From JAWKRB01 sp041389885 (GTDB lineage: Bacteria; Myxococcota_A; Polyangia; Polyangiales; Ga0077539), in assembly GCA_041389885.1 (NCBI GenBank), contig JAWKRB010000044.1, positions 1 to 55,631 on the forward strand: DNA of 55,631 bases. The letters are read 5' to 3'. This document shows positions 26,823 to 35,786 of the stretch, one piece after another (positions within the stretch are counted from its first letter, which is position 1; every line of letters starts with the position of its first letter). The translations under genes and the position numbers were made by a program. Below the pieces are notes generated by a model. It saw nothing but the letters and a program-made list of their open reading frames with translations. It was not told the origin of the DNA and did no database searches.

Positions 26823-28158
26823 CCGGCCGTCGCGCGACGGTCATGCGGATGCCGTGCTTGAAGCGCAGGGTGATCGAGGGCTCGGGCTCGACCCGGGGCT
26901 CGGCCACGGCGCGCAGCGAGAAGCGCCGCGCCACGGTCGCGAGGATCAGCGTGGCCTCCATGAGCGCGAACTGGTTGCCGATGCAGACCCGCGGCCCCGC
27001 GCCGAAGGGGATGTACGCGCCGCGGGGTAGGGATTTCGCGAACTGGTTCTCCCAGCGCAGGGGCTTGAACGCGAGCGGGTCGGTGAAGAACCGCGGGTCG
27101 CGGTGCATCGTCCATGGGAGCACCCAGATCCACGCCCCGGCGGGGAAGCGGTGGCCCTCCAGCTCGAAGGCCTCCGTCGCCTCGCGGCCGAGGGACCACG
27201 CCGGGGGGTAGAGCCGCAGGGTCTCGTGCACGACGAAGCCTGTGTATTTCAGCCTCGGGAGGTCGTCGACGGTGGGCTCGCGGTCGCCCAGCACCTCGTC
27301 GAGCTCGGCGTGGAGGGCGCGCTCGGCCTCGGGGTGCTGCGCGAGGAGGTGAAAGGTCCACGAGAGCGCGAGGGCCGTGGTCTCGTGGCCCGCGAGGAAG
27401 AGGATCAGCAGCTCGTCGCGCACCTGCTGGTCGGACATCCGCGCGCCGTCGTCGTCCTGCGCGGCGAGGAGCATCGCGAGGAGGTCGTCCTGGGGCGCGG
27501 CGTCGCCCATCGCGCGGCGCCGCGTGATGAAGCCGCGCACGATGCCGTCGAGGCGCGCGCTGACCTCGCGGAGCCTGCGGTTCGAGGGCAGCGGCGCGTT
27601 CGCGAGGGAGGGCACGAGGATGAACTTCGGGTCGGCGAAGCGCGAGACCACCGCGTCGATGCACGACGCGAGGTCGCGGGTGTCGCCCACGTCGTCGCCG
27701 AAGAGCGCGCGGGTCACGATGTCGGCGGTGAGGGCCATCATCGCGTGGTGCAGCTCGAGGGTCTCGCCGTCGCGCCAGCCCTCGAGCATCTTCGCGGTGT
27801 GCTCGACCATGACCGCGCCGTAGCCCGCGATGCGCTCGCGGTGAAACGCGGGCTGAATGAGCCGCCGCTGGCGCCTCCAGAAATCGCCCTCCGACGAGAG
27901 CAGGCCCTCGCCCAGCAGGCTCTTGAGCGCGCGGAGGAACACGTCCTTCTGCATCACCGCCGCGGAGCGCACGAAGACCTGCTCGACCAGCGCGGGGTCG
28001 TTGATGAGCCACGCGCGGTACCGAATGAAGTCCATCTCGACGATGGGGCCCTGCCGCGCGACGCCCTCGAGAAAGCGCAGCGGGCCTCGGGCGTAGTGCA
28101 GCATCGAGCCCACCAGCGGGAGCTTCGGCGCCTGAGGAATCGCGGCGGGTTGAGACAT
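26809..28158 (-). CDS. Cytochrome P450
   Basis: A 449-residue P450. The haem-binding motif FGAGPRVCIGNQFAL carries the axial Cys, HETLRL is the ExxR of helix K, FLAGHETTALAL is the I-helix oxygen-activation motif, and FKPLRW occupies the PERF position. The start at 28158 (MSQPAAIPQ) removes an Arg-rich shadow extension to 28194; no membrane anchor is present, so it should be soluble. Layout resembles the CYP102/CYP110-like fatty-acid or terpene hydroxylases. No ferredoxin or reductase lies nearby, so electron donors come from elsewhere. It follows the hcp gene by 135 bp with a strong hairpin between. Confidence 0.95.
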   Translation of the reverse strand: MSQPAAIPQAPKLPLVGSMLHYARGPLRFLEGVARQGPIVEMDFIRYRAWLINDPALVEQVFVRSAAVMQKDVFLRALKSLLGEGLLSSEGDFWRRQRRLIQPAFHRERIAGYGAVMVEHTAKMLEGWRDGETLELHHAMMALTADIVTRALFGDDVGDTRDLASCIDAVVSRFADPKFILVPSLANAPLPSNRRLREVSARLDGIVRGFITRRRAMGDAAPQDDLLAMLLAAQDDDGARMSDQQVRDELLILFLAGHETTALALSWTFHLLAQHPEAERALHAELDEVLGDREPTVDDLPRLKYTGFVVHETLRLYPPAWSLGREATEAFELEGHRFPAGAWIWVLPWTMHRDPRFFTDPLAFKPLRWENQFAKSLPRGAYIPFGAGPRVCIGNQFALMEATLILATVARRFSLRAVAEPRVEPEPSITLRFKHGIRMTVARRPVSPA

Positions 28159-28216
28159 CGCGGGGAGCATCGCGGCTCGACGCGCGCGAGGCAACGTGAC
28201 GGGGCGTGAAATGACG

Positions 28217-28261
28217 CGAGGGGAGCGCCGGGCCTGCGTGGCCGCGGTTGCGCTCCCCTCG
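28217..28261 (-). terminator. Hairpin downstream of hcp
   Basis: A perfect 12-bp stem (CGAGGGGAGCGC pairing with GCGCTCCCCTCG) encloses 21 bases, inside which GGCC TGCGT GGCC can form a second stem. It lies 33 bp after the hcp stop on the transcribed strand and upstream of the P450 gene. No T-tract follows, so it may act with Rho, stabilise the 3' end or insulate the P450 gene. Confidence 0.5.
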
Positions 28262-28293
28262 ACGCCGTTCGAATGACCTGGCGAGAGGTCAGA

Positions 28294-28785
28294 TCAGCGC
28301 TGCGCGTCCCAGGTGTCCTCGTGGGTCACGCCGCCGTCCTCGAAGGTCCAGTTGATCGTGTGGAACACGAAGGTGACCTCCTCGAGGGGGGGCTCGGTCG
28401 AGGTCGCGGGGACGATCGTGTCGGGCACGTACAGCTTCTGCGACGCGACGCGGCCCTGGCTGATCTGCACCGTGTAGAACTGCTCGGTGGTCCCGTCGCC
28501 GGTGGGGTTCGGGCGGAAGAACTTGAAGGTGCCCTCGATGACCTCGTTGTTGCAGAGCGACTTCGAGATCATCGGCGAGGACTTGTCGATGCGCTTGCGG
28601 ATGAGCAGCGGCTCGTACTGACGGCGACCGGTCGCCATGCCCGAGCCCGACTCGCGCGCGGTCTTGATCGACTGCTCGAAGTACAGGCACTCGATGGAGC
28701 CCTCGCGCCCGAGCGAGGTCTGCGTGCTCTGGCCCTTGATCTCGGCGCCGTTGGACTTGAGGTAGAGGTGTACGGTTTCGGCCAT
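28294..28785 (-). CDS. hcp: Hcp family type VI secretion system tube protein
   Basis: A 163-residue protein, the standard Hcp length. The start at 28785 gives MAETVHLYLKSNGAEIKG; GAGAAG lies 9 bases upstream as ribosome-binding site. Hcp hallmarks are GQSTQTSLGREGSIECLYF, a central block RRQYEPLLIRKRIDKSSPM and a C-terminal VTFVFHTINWTFEDGG. Hcp forms hexameric rings that make the inner tube of the type VI apparatus and carry effectors. No VgrG, sheath, baseplate or ClpV gene is in this window, so it is an orphan copy that depends on a system elsewhere. No toxin domain is attached. Codon use is less GC3-extreme than nearby genes, as in highly expressed genes. Confidence 0.93.
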   Translation of the reverse strand: MAETVHLYLKSNGAEIKGQSTQTSLGREGSIECLYFEQSIKTARESGSGMATGRRQYEPLLIRKRIDKSSPMISKSLCNNEVIEGTFKFFRPNPTGDGTTEQFYTVQISQGRVASQKLYVPDTIVPATSTEPPLEEVTFVFHTINWTFEDGGVTHEDTWDAQR

Positions 28786-29037
28786 GGTCTTCTCGCTTGT
28801 GGGGGGATGAGCGCCAACGGAGTGGATGAGCGATCGTTGACGCAGTGCATGGGGATCGGTCGAAGACCGCGGCCCCACTCAACCTGCTGCCGATCGCACT
28901 AAGCACCGAGCGTGCCGACGATCGACGGGCGCATCGTCTGCCTCGCGCCCCCGTAATTCAAGGCCGCTCAGGCGAAATCGTCCGCCCTTCGGTTGGACTC
29001 GGATCCAACCGGGTTGGTGTCGAGGCCAATGGGGCGT
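28786..29037. other. Intergenic region between amidohydrolase and hcp genes
   Basis: About 250 bp without a gene. It contains the hcp upstream region and, near the amidohydrolase stop, the inverted repeat listed separately. Composition is less GC-rich than the flanks, as expected for regulatory DNA, but I could not fix a promoter with confidence. Confidence 0.4.
28990..29011 (-). terminator. Inverted repeat downstream of the amidohydrolase gene
   Basis: CGGTTGGA at 28990-28997 pairs perfectly with TCCAACCG at 29004-29011 around a six-base loop. It lies 27 bp beyond the amidohydrolase stop and 200 bp upstream of hcp. No T-run follows. It could be a terminator or an operator for hcp. Confidence 0.35.
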
Positions 29038-30075
29038 TCAGGCCCTGCGTCCGCTGCGCTCGAGGAGCGCGGCGGCGTTGTCGTGGAGCACCTTCGCGCG
29101 CAGCTCGGGGCGCCCCTCGGTGGCGAGGAGCACCTTCGCGAGGGGGAGCACCGGGTGATAGAAGGGCCAGTCCGAGCCGAAGACCACCCGGTCGGCGTCG
29201 CCCTTGGCGAGCACCTCGCGGAGCTGCCCCAGCGAGAGCCCGGAGATCTCGAGGTACACGTTCGGGTACCTGCGCTGCAGCGCGATGGCCTCGCGGTGCT
29301 GCAGAGAGCCCGCGTGGCCGAAGATGAAGGTGGTCTCGGGGCACTCCCGCAGCGGGCGCTCATAGGCGTGCATCTGCGCGCAGTACTGCCCGAGCTTCGG
29401 CTCGATGCCCGCGGGGCCGGCGTGCCAGATCACGGGGATGTTCTCGGCGCCGCACCAGCGGTAGATCCGCATGGCGTACCAGGCGTCGGGGCGAAAGAGC
29501 TGGTTGGGGGGGTGGAGCTTGAGCCCCCGGGCGCCGAGGTGCATCTGCTCCTCGAAGCGCTCGCGGGCGTTGAACGCGCGGGGGTGCACGCTGCCGTAGC
29601 CCGTGGCCTCGGGGCGGGAGCGGGCGGCGATGAGCGTGTCGCGGGGATGGTGGTTCGGGATCGCCATGTCGATCCCCAGCACCGCGGCGTGGACCACGTT
29701 CATGCTGCGCATGTCGCGGGCGAGGTTGGGGGCCGTGTGGTCCTTGCGGGAGCCCTTGCCGGTGAGGCCGCCGAGGAGGAGGTCGCGCTTGAGGTTCGCG
29801 AGCTCCTTCGGGCCGAAGCACTGGTTCGCGCGAACATCGAGGTGGTGCGCGCAGCACCGCCCGAGGAGCAGGTTCGAGTCGGGCGTCTCGCGCAGCATGT
29901 CGACCTCGTGGATCGACAGCGTCGGCAGCGAGTAGTGCGTGTGCATGTCGATCACCGGCCCGACCGACGGGGTCGACACGACGATCTCGCCGCCGTCGAC
30001 GTCGAACCACGGCAGCGCGGCGAGGGCGTCTCGGGTGGCGTAGCGAAGCGGGAGGTTCGGGTCCGCGGGGTCCAT
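29038..30075 (-). CDS. Amidohydrolase family metal-dependent hydrolase
   Basis: A 345-residue (beta/alpha)8 hydrolase. Metal ligands of the amidohydrolase-2 (ACMSD-like) group are visible: HxH in IDMHTHYS near the N-terminus, His in VIWHAGPAG, His in FIFGHAGS and the final Asp in RVVFGSDWPFYHP. No signal peptide, so cytosolic. The reaction is hydrolysis or decarboxylation of a carboxylated or cyclic substrate; the exact substrate cannot be named. An insertion with SNLLLGRCCAHHLDVRAN holds two adjacent cysteines. It stands alone on the minus strand, divergent from the protease gene. Confidence 0.88.
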   Translation of the reverse strand: MDPADPNLPLRYATRDALAALPWFDVDGGEIVVSTPSVGPVIDMHTHYSLPTLSIHEVDMLRETPDSNLLLGRCCAHHLDVRANQCFGPKELANLKRDLLLGGLTGKGSRKDHTAPNLARDMRSMNVVHAAVLGIDMAIPNHHPRDTLIAARSRPEATGYGSVHPRAFNARERFEEQMHLGARGLKLHPPNQLFRPDAWYAMRIYRWCGAENIPVIWHAGPAGIEPKLGQYCAQMHAYERPLRECPETTFIFGHAGSLQHREAIALQRRYPNVYLEISGLSLGQLREVLAKGDADRVVFGSDWPFYHPVLPLAKVLLATEGRPELRAKVLHDNAAALLERSGRRA

Positions 30076-30217
30076 GGCGCCGCACCCTACCCCAAGCCGC
30101 GCGCCCCTGGCGGGCCCGCCACCCCCTCGCCACCCCCCGCCACCCCAATTCCGCCACCCCCGCGCGCGAGAACATCGAGAATTTCAGCCTGGCGCGGGGC
30201 GTGCGCTGCGCGGGTGC

Positions 30218-30997
30218 ATGAAGCTCCACACCTGCCTCTTCGCGCTCCTCTCCGCCGTCGCCTGCGCCCCGGTCGACGCCCTCGAAGACACGCCTCAGGC
30301 CGTCGATGACATCACCGGCGGCCTGCGCGACCGCGGGAGAACGCCCGCGGTGGTGGCGCTGCGGAGCGAGCTCGGCGACCTGTGCTCGGGCTCGCTGGTC
30401 GGTCCGCGCCTGGTGCTCACCGCGCGGCACTGCGTGAGCGAGACCGTCGACCGCGTCGAGTGCCCCAGCGAGGGGCCGCAGGTGCTCCGCGACCTGGATC
30501 CGTCGCGCGTCGAGGTCACCAACGCCGACGACGCGCGCGACTTCGCGGCCCTCGCGCGGGGCGTCGACCTCGTGGTGCCCGAGGGTGACTCGCTCTGCGG
30601 CGCGGACCTCGCGGTGCTGATCCTCGACCGCGAGCTCGAGGGGGTCACCCCGCTGCGCCTCGCGGCCCTCTCGCGCCCGGAGGCGGGGGCGCGGGTCACC
30701 GTCGTGGGCTACGGCCGTCGGGGGGACTCTTCGCGCGCGGGCCTCGGCGAGCGCTTCTCGCGCGCGGGGGTGCGCGTGCTCGAAGCCGGCGGCGCGGAGT
30801 TCACCACCGGCGCGTCGGGGTGCGCGGGAGACAGCGGCGGCCCGGCCCTCGAGCCCGAGACCGGGCGGGTGCTCGGCGTCGTCTCGCGCGGCGGCGCGCG
30901 CTGCGCGGGCCCCGACGCGCGGCTGGTGTTCACCCGCGCGGGCATGGCCTCGCGCCTCGTCGCCGCCGCGCGCCAGAGGCTGCTCGCGCGGAGATGA
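30218..30997 (+). CDS. Secreted trypsin-like serine protease (S1)
   Basis: A 259-residue protein beginning at the ATG at 30218 with a signal peptide (LFALLSAVACAP); the frame open to 30074 is a shadow. The catalytic triad is complete: His in VLTARHCV, Asp in GADLAVLIL and Ser in CAGDSGGPAL. Asp/Gln-rich propeptide sequence precedes DITGG, the counterpart of the IVGG N-terminus of activated trypsins. The residue before it is Asp rather than Arg/Lys, so activation would not follow trypsin specificity. Likely extracellular or periplasmic, and possibly a lipoprotein. The polymerase gene follows in the same direction after 34 bp. Confidence 0.9.
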   Translation: MKLHTCLFALLSAVACAPVDALEDTPQAVDDITGGLRDRGRTPAVVALRSELGDLCSGSLVGPRLVLTARHCVSETVDRVECPSEGPQVLRDLDPSRVEVTNADDARDFAALARGVDLVVPEGDSLCGADLAVLILDRELEGVTPLRLAALSRPEAGARVTVVGYGRRGDSSRAGLGERFSRAGVRVLEAGGAEFTTGASGCAGDSGGPALEPETGRVLGVVSRGGARCAGPDARLVFTRAGMASRLVAAARQRLLARR

Positions 30998-31031
30998 ACG
31001 GCGCCGCGCCGGGGCGCCACGCAGGGAGCGT

Positions 31032-32357
31032 ATGGGAACCGCAGCCGCCACGTTTCGCTCGCTCCACCTCGTCGAGCCCGAGGCGCGCCCCCCGCGGGTC
31101 ACCGTCGCCCCGCCCCCGCGGCGTTGGCGAGGCGCCGCGCTCCTCGCGTCGCTCGTCGTCGCCGCCGCGCTGAACCCCCTGCTGCCCGCGATGATGGCCT
31201 CCACCGGCCGGGCCGGCACCGAGTTCATCGCCCTCGCCCTCGCGCCGCTCTTCGCCCTCGCCGCCTCGGGCGGCGTCGGCGCGTGGAGCCGTCCGGTGAT
31301 GCGCCCGATGGTCGCGGTCGCGGGGATCCTCGCGCTGAGCCTCGCGGTGGGGGAGCACCTCAAAGACGGCGCGGTGAAGCTCTTCGTCACCCTGAGCGGC
31401 CTCGCCTGGGCCGCGGCGCTCGTGGGCGAGCGCGGGCGCCTCGCGCGGGTCGCGGCCTGGGGCGCGCCGCTCACCCTCGCGCTCTGGGCGGCGTCGGCGG
31501 TGACCCGCGACGCGCTGCCGCGTCCCTCGCACATGCTCGCGCTCGCGGTGCTCTACGCGCGGCTGATCCTCGACGAAGAGGACCGCCCTCGGCACCTTCG
31601 CCCCGGGGAGATCCTCGTCGACGTCGGCCTGGTCGGCGTGATCTTTCTCTCGACCTTTCGCGCGGCGACGCTGGCCGCGGGGGCCGCGCTCGTCGCCGCG
31701 GCGGCGCGCTCTCGCCGCGCGCGCTGGGTGCTGCTGCTCTGCGGCCTCTGCGCGGCGCCGGCGCTCCTCGTGTCGACCGACCGAGAGCCGACGTACTCCG
31801 CCGCGGTCGCGCGGGACGACTGGCAGGGCCGCTACGGGTCCCTCGGCGAAGACCGGCTCTCGGGCCGCGCGGACATCTGGGAGAACGTCTGGCGCGACGT
31901 GCAGCGCAGCCCGGCCTGGCTGCTCACGGGCCACGGGGCGGGCGACGTGGACCTCTACGTCGCCCGGGTGAACCCCACGTACCACGCGCACCTGCGAGGC
32001 GACGAGCGCGCGGTGCACACGCACAACACCGCGCTGGAGCTGTTCCTCTCGGCGGGGATCTGGGGGCTCATCCCCGCGGCCTGGCTGGTGCTCATGGCGG
32101 CGTCGCGGGCGCGCGCCCTCGGCGCGCAGGTGGGGTGCTCGGCGGGGGTGCTCGTGGTCTCGATGTCGAACGTGCCCACCCTCGACTGGACCGGCGGCAC
32201 CCTGCTCATGGCCGTGTGGCTCTACGCCCTCGCGGCGACGGAGGGCGCGCGATCCATTGACCCAGGGGCTCGGTTTGCGCATGGTCCCGCGCCGAGGAGC
32301 CACCATGACCCACCCCGCACTGACCCAGCTCTCCCAGGACGAGAAGCTCTTTCGTGA
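31032..32357 (+). CDS. O-antigen ligase/polymerase (Wzy/WaaL-like) membrane protein
   Basis: A 441-residue protein with about ten hydrophobic segments. The large periplasmic loop region carries the family pattern: RLSGRADIWENVWRDV followed by LLTGHGAGDVD and HTHNTALELFLSAGIWGLI. WaaL/Wzy-type enzymes link or polymerise undecaprenyl-bound sugar chains at the periplasmic face. No other polysaccharide gene is adjacent. The last roughly 50 bases overlap the start of the acyl-CoA dehydrogenase gene; the Pro/His/Arg-rich tail translated there (about 17 residues) is probably a by-product of the overlap. Confidence 0.82.
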   Translation: MGTAAATFRSLHLVEPEARPPRVTVAPPPRRWRGAALLASLVVAAALNPLLPAMMASTGRAGTEFIALALAPLFALAASGGVGAWSRPVMRPMVAVAGILALSLAVGEHLKDGAVKLFVTLSGLAWAAALVGERGRLARVAAWGAPLTLALWAASAVTRDALPRPSHMLALAVLYARLILDEEDRPRHLRPGEILVDVGLVGVIFLSTFRAATLAAGAALVAAAARSRRARWVLLLCGLCAAPALLVSTDREPTYSAAVARDDWQGRYGSLGEDRLSGRADIWENVWRDVQRSPAWLLTGHGAGDVDLYVARVNPTYHAHLRGDERAVHTHNTALELFLSAGIWGLIPAAWLVLMAASRARALGAQVGCSAGVLVVSMSNVPTLDWTGGTLLMAVWLYALAATEGARSIDPGARFAHGPAPRSHHDPPRTDPALPGREALS

Positions 32358-33471
32358 CAGCGTGACCGAATTCGCCAGGGCCCGCGTCGCCCCGCGCGTG
32401 TCGGCCATGGACGAGAAGGGCGCGATGGACAAGGACCTCCTCCCGCAGCTCTTCGAGCTCGGGGTGATGGGCGTCGAGATCCCCGAGGCCTACGGCGGCC
32501 CCGGCGCGGACTTCTTCACCGCCTGCCTCGCCGTCGAAGCCTTCGCCCTCGTCGACCCCTCGGTGAGCGTGCTCGTCGACGTGCAGAACACCCTCGTGGC
32601 CAACGCGCTGCTGCGCTGGGGCTCCGAGGCGCAGAAGCTCCACTACGGCCCCAAGCTCACCACCGAGTGGGTCGGCAGCTACGCCCTCTCCGAGCCCGGC
32701 AGCGGCTCCGACGCCTTCGCCCTCGCGACCCGCGCCGAGCTCCGCGGCGACCGCTGGGTGCTCAACGGCCGCAAGCTCTGGATCACCAACGGCGCCGAGA
32801 GCACCTTCTTCATCGTCTTCGCCAACGTCGACTTGTCCAAGGGCTACAAGGGCATCACGGCCTTCATCGTCGAGCGCGACTTCAAGGGCTTCGCCGTCGG
32901 CAAGAAAGAAGACAAGCTCGGCATCCGCGCGTCGAGCACCACGGAGCTCATCCTCGAGGACTGCGAGGTGCCCGTCGAGAACGTGCTCGGCGAGGTGGGC
33001 AAGGGCTACAAGATCGCCATCGAGACCCTCAACGAGGGGCGCATCGGCATCGGCGCGCAGATGGTGGGCACGGCGCAGGGCGCCTTCGATTTCGCGATGA
33101 AGTACATGCTCGAGCGCAAGCAGTTCGGGCAGAGCATCGCGAGCTTTCAGGGCATGCAGTTCCAGTACGCCCAGGCCGCCGTCGACATCGAGAGCGCGCG
33201 GCTCATGGTCTACAACGCCGCGCGGCTCAAGGACGCGGGGCTGCCCTTCATCAAGGAGGCCGCGATGGCCAAGCTCCACGCGTCGAACGTCGCCGAGCGC
33301 GTCGCGTCGCAGTGCGTGGAGTTCCTCGGCGGCGTGGGCTTCACCCAGGAGTACCCCGCGGAGAAGTTCTTTCGCGACAGCAAGATCGGCAAGATCTACG
33401 AGGGCACCTCGAACATGCAGCTCCAGACCATCGCCAAGATGCTCATGGCCGAGTACGAGCGCCGGAGCTGA
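32305..33471 (+). CDS. Acyl-CoA dehydrogenase
   Basis: A 388-residue flavoenzyme starting at the ATG at 32305 with GAGGAG 6 bases before it. Family signatures are clear: YALSEPGSGSD (FAD and substrate contact), WITNGAES, RKQFGQSIASFQGMQ, QCVEFLGGVGFTQEYPAEKFFRDSKI and IYEGTSNMQLQTIAK, where the Glu of YEGT is the catalytic base position of short- and medium-chain enzymes. It introduces the alpha-beta double bond in fatty acyl-CoA during beta-oxidation, passing electrons to ETF. The start overlaps the preceding polymerase gene by 53 bp. No other beta-oxidation gene is adjacent. Confidence 0.95.
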   Translation: MTHPALTQLSQDEKLFRDSVTEFARARVAPRVSAMDEKGAMDKDLLPQLFELGVMGVEIPEAYGGPGADFFTACLAVEAFALVDPSVSVLVDVQNTLVANALLRWGSEAQKLHYGPKLTTEWVGSYALSEPGSGSDAFALATRAELRGDRWVLNGRKLWITNGAESTFFIVFANVDLSKGYKGITAFIVERDFKGFAVGKKEDKLGIRASSTTELILEDCEVPVENVLGEVGKGYKIAIETLNEGRIGIGAQMVGTAQGAFDFAMKYMLERKQFGQSIASFQGMQFQYAQAAVDIESARLMVYNAARLKDAGLPFIKEAAMAKLHASNVAERVASQCVEFLGGVGFTQEYPAEKFFRDSKIGKIYEGTSNMQLQTIAKMLMAEYERRS

Positions 33472-33475
33472 GCGC

Positions 33476-35710
33476 TCACGCCCCGTCGAGGGCGTCGCGC
33501 AGGCGCTCCTTGAGCGCGCCGAAGCGCTCGGTCTGACGGCTGTCTGACACCGCGAGGCGCATCGCCCGCTCGTTGCCCACGATCACCACCAGACGTCTCG
33601 CGCGCGTGATCGCCGTGTAGATCAGCGCGCGGTTGAGCAGCACGAAGTGGCTGGTGTGCAGGCCGATCACCACGGCGTCGTACTCGCTGCCCTGCGACTT
33701 GTGCACCGTGGCCGCGTAGGCGAGGGAGAGGTTGTCGACGGCCTTGCCCGCGTAGTGCACCTCGCGGCCGTCGATCGACACCGTGGCGGTCTTCTCGTCG
33801 ACGCGGAGCACGGTGCCGACGTCGCCGTTCCAGACGTCGAGGTCGTAGTCGTTCTTGTGCTGCATCACCTTGTCGCCCACGGCGATGCCGCGGCGGCCGC
33901 GCTCGCCGTGAGGGTTGAGGGCGGCCTGGAGCGCGAGGTTGAGCGCCTGCGCGCCGAGGGGACCGCGGTGCGTGGGCACGAGCACCTGCACGTCGCGGAT
34001 CGGGTCGAGGCCGAAGGTGCTCGGGATGCGCCGCGCCACGCTCTCGACGAGGAGCCGCGCGGCCTTCTCGCCGTCGTCGCACTTCACGAGAAAGAGCTCG
34101 CCCGCGGGGGGCCGCGGCCCGCTCGGAGAGACCGTGCGCGCGGGGGACGACACGGGCACGTCGCCGCGGAGCACCGCGTAGGCGCCGCGCACGATCGCGC
34201 TCGCGCTCGCCTGGCGGAACACCTCGGTGAGCCGCACCGAGCGCACCCCGCGCGTCGCGAGGAGGTCTGCGAGCACGGTGCCAGGACCCACGGGCGGGAG
34301 CTGGTCGACGTCGCCGACGAAGACCACCCGCGCGCCCGGACGCACCGCGGCCATGAGCGACGCGGCGAGCTGCACGTCGACCATCGACGCCTCATCGACG
34401 AGCACCAGGTCGGCGTCGAGGGGCGCGTGGCGGTCGCGGGAGAACCTCCCGAGCCGGGGGTTCCACTCAAGGAGCCGGTGGATCGTCGAGGCCGGGCGCT
34501 GCGTGGCCTCGGAGAGGCGCTTCGCCGCCCTGCCCGTGGGCGCCGCGAGCACGACCTTCGCGCCGGCCGACGCGTGCAGGGTGACCAGCGCGCGGGTGGC
34601 GGTGGTCTTGCCGGTGCCCGGCCCGCCCGTGAGCACCAGGAGCCCCGAGGTGCGGGTCGTGTCGACCGCCTCGCGCTGCTTCGCGTTGAGGGGCGCGAGG
34701 GCCTCGCGCACGGCGGGGAGCTCCATCACCTTCGCGTCGATGGAGGGCACCGGGCGCGAGACGAAGCGCGCGAGGTCGACGGCGAGGCCGCGCTCGGCGG
34801 CGAGGAGCGGGGGCGGGTAGACCAGCGCCCGGTCGAGGACGACGGTGCCCGCGCGGGTGAGCCGGTCGAGGGCCTCGCGCGTCGCCGAGGCGGGGATCTC
34901 GAAGGGCTGCGCGAGCGCCGCGAGGTGCTCGGGGGGGAGCGCGACGTGGCCCTCTTCGACCGACTCGAGGAGCAGAAAGAGCGCGGCGCCGGTGATGCGC
35001 CGGGGGTCGTCCTTCGCGATGCCGACCATCTCGGCGATGCTGTCGGCCGTGCGAAACGCGATGCCGGGGACCTCTTCGGCCAGGCGGTAGGGGTTGGCCT
35101 GCACGACCTTCGCGGTCTCGACCCCGAAGCGCTCCCACACCCTGCGCGCGAGGGCGGGGCCGAGCCCCACGCCCTGCAGGTACGACTTGGTCTCGGCCTC
35201 GGCGCGGCGCGCGCGAAAGGCCTCTTGAATGCTCCGCGCGCGCTTCTCGCCGATGCCGCCGACCTCGGAGAGCCGCTCGGGGTGGTCGGCGATGACGTCC
35301 AGGGTCGACGCGCCGAAGCGCCCCACGATGCGCTGCGCGAGGCGCGCGCCGATGTCGGGCACGAAGCCCGAGCCCAGCAGCCGCTCGATGCCCCCCTCGG
35401 TGGTCGGCATCTCGGGCACCACGCTCGTCGCGCGGAGCTGCCGGCCGTGGGAGCCGTGCTGCTCCCAGCGCCCGTTGACCCGCACGGGCTCCCCCGCCGA
35501 GAGGTCGCCCAGGGGCCCCACCACCGTCGCGTCGTCGCCGTTGATCAGCGTGAGCCGCACGACCGAGAAGCTCTGGTCGTCTTTGCGAAAGACCACGCCG
35601 CGGACCACGCCCCGGAGCACCACCTCGCCCTCCGCGGGGGGGCTCTGGGCGAAGAGCGGGTTCTGGTCAGGGGGACGCTGCACGCCCTTACCTGTCTCCC
35701 ACGAATTCAC
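33476..35710 (-). CDS. recD2: RecD2-type ATP-dependent DNA helicase
   Basis: A 744-residue SF1B helicase. The N-terminal extension diagnostic of RecD2 is present: an OB-like segment followed by helix-hairpin-helix units (LLGSGFVPDIGARLAQRI, LSEVGGIGEKRARSI, GVGLGPALARRVWERFG). Helicase motifs follow: Walker A GGPGTGKTTATRAL, LVLVDEASMVD, FVGDVDQLPPVGPGTVL, and the C-terminal VHKSQGSEYDAVVI and YTAITRARRLVVIVG. RecD2 unwinds DNA 5' to 3' and acts in repair without RecBC. The start at 35710 is a GTG. It lies tail-to-tail with the acyl-CoA dehydrogenase gene, with 4 bp between stops. Confidence 0.93.
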   Translation of the reverse strand: MNSWETGKGVQRPPDQNPLFAQSPPAEGEVVLRGVVRGVVFRKDDQSFSVVRLTLINGDDATVVGPLGDLSAGEPVRVNGRWEQHGSHGRQLRATSVVPEMPTTEGGIERLLGSGFVPDIGARLAQRIVGRFGASTLDVIADHPERLSEVGGIGEKRARSIQEAFRARRAEAETKSYLQGVGLGPALARRVWERFGVETAKVVQANPYRLAEEVPGIAFRTADSIAEMVGIAKDDPRRITGAALFLLLESVEEGHVALPPEHLAALAQPFEIPASATREALDRLTRAGTVVLDRALVYPPPLLAAERGLAVDLARFVSRPVPSIDAKVMELPAVREALAPLNAKQREAVDTTRTSGLLVLTGGPGTGKTTATRALVTLHASAGAKVVLAAPTGRAAKRLSEATQRPASTIHRLLEWNPRLGRFSRDRHAPLDADLVLVDEASMVDVQLAASLMAAVRPGARVVFVGDVDQLPPVGPGTVLADLLATRGVRSVRLTEVFRQASASAIVRGAYAVLRGDVPVSSPARTVSPSGPRPPAGELFLVKCDDGEKAARLLVESVARRIPSTFGLDPIRDVQVLVPTHRGPLGAQALNLALQAALNPHGERGRRGIAVGDKVMQHKNDYDLDVWNGDVGTVLRVDEKTATVSIDGREVHYAGKAVDNLSLAYAATVHKSQGSEYDAVVIGLHTSHFVLLNRALIYTAITRARRLVVIVGNERAMRLAVSDSRQTERFGALKERLRDALDGA

Positions 35711-35725
35711 CGCGCGTGAAAGCGT

Positions 35726-35758
35726 CGCGGGGGACGGCGTGACGTAGCCCGTCCCGCG
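35726..35758 (-). terminator. Imperfect hairpin downstream of the MAPEG gene
   Basis: CGCG-GG-GGACGG pairs with CCGTCC-CGCG, apart from a two-base bulge, around an 11-base loop. It lies between the MAPEG stop and the recD2 start, where a terminator is expected. No T-tract is present. Confidence 0.35.
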
Positions 35759-35786
35759 GGGGGAGGGCGCTGAGCGCTCGCGGAGA

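Noticed and set aside
28273..28902. Plus-strand open frame opposite hcp
   Set aside because: It has no motifs and overlaps a clear Hcp on the other strand.
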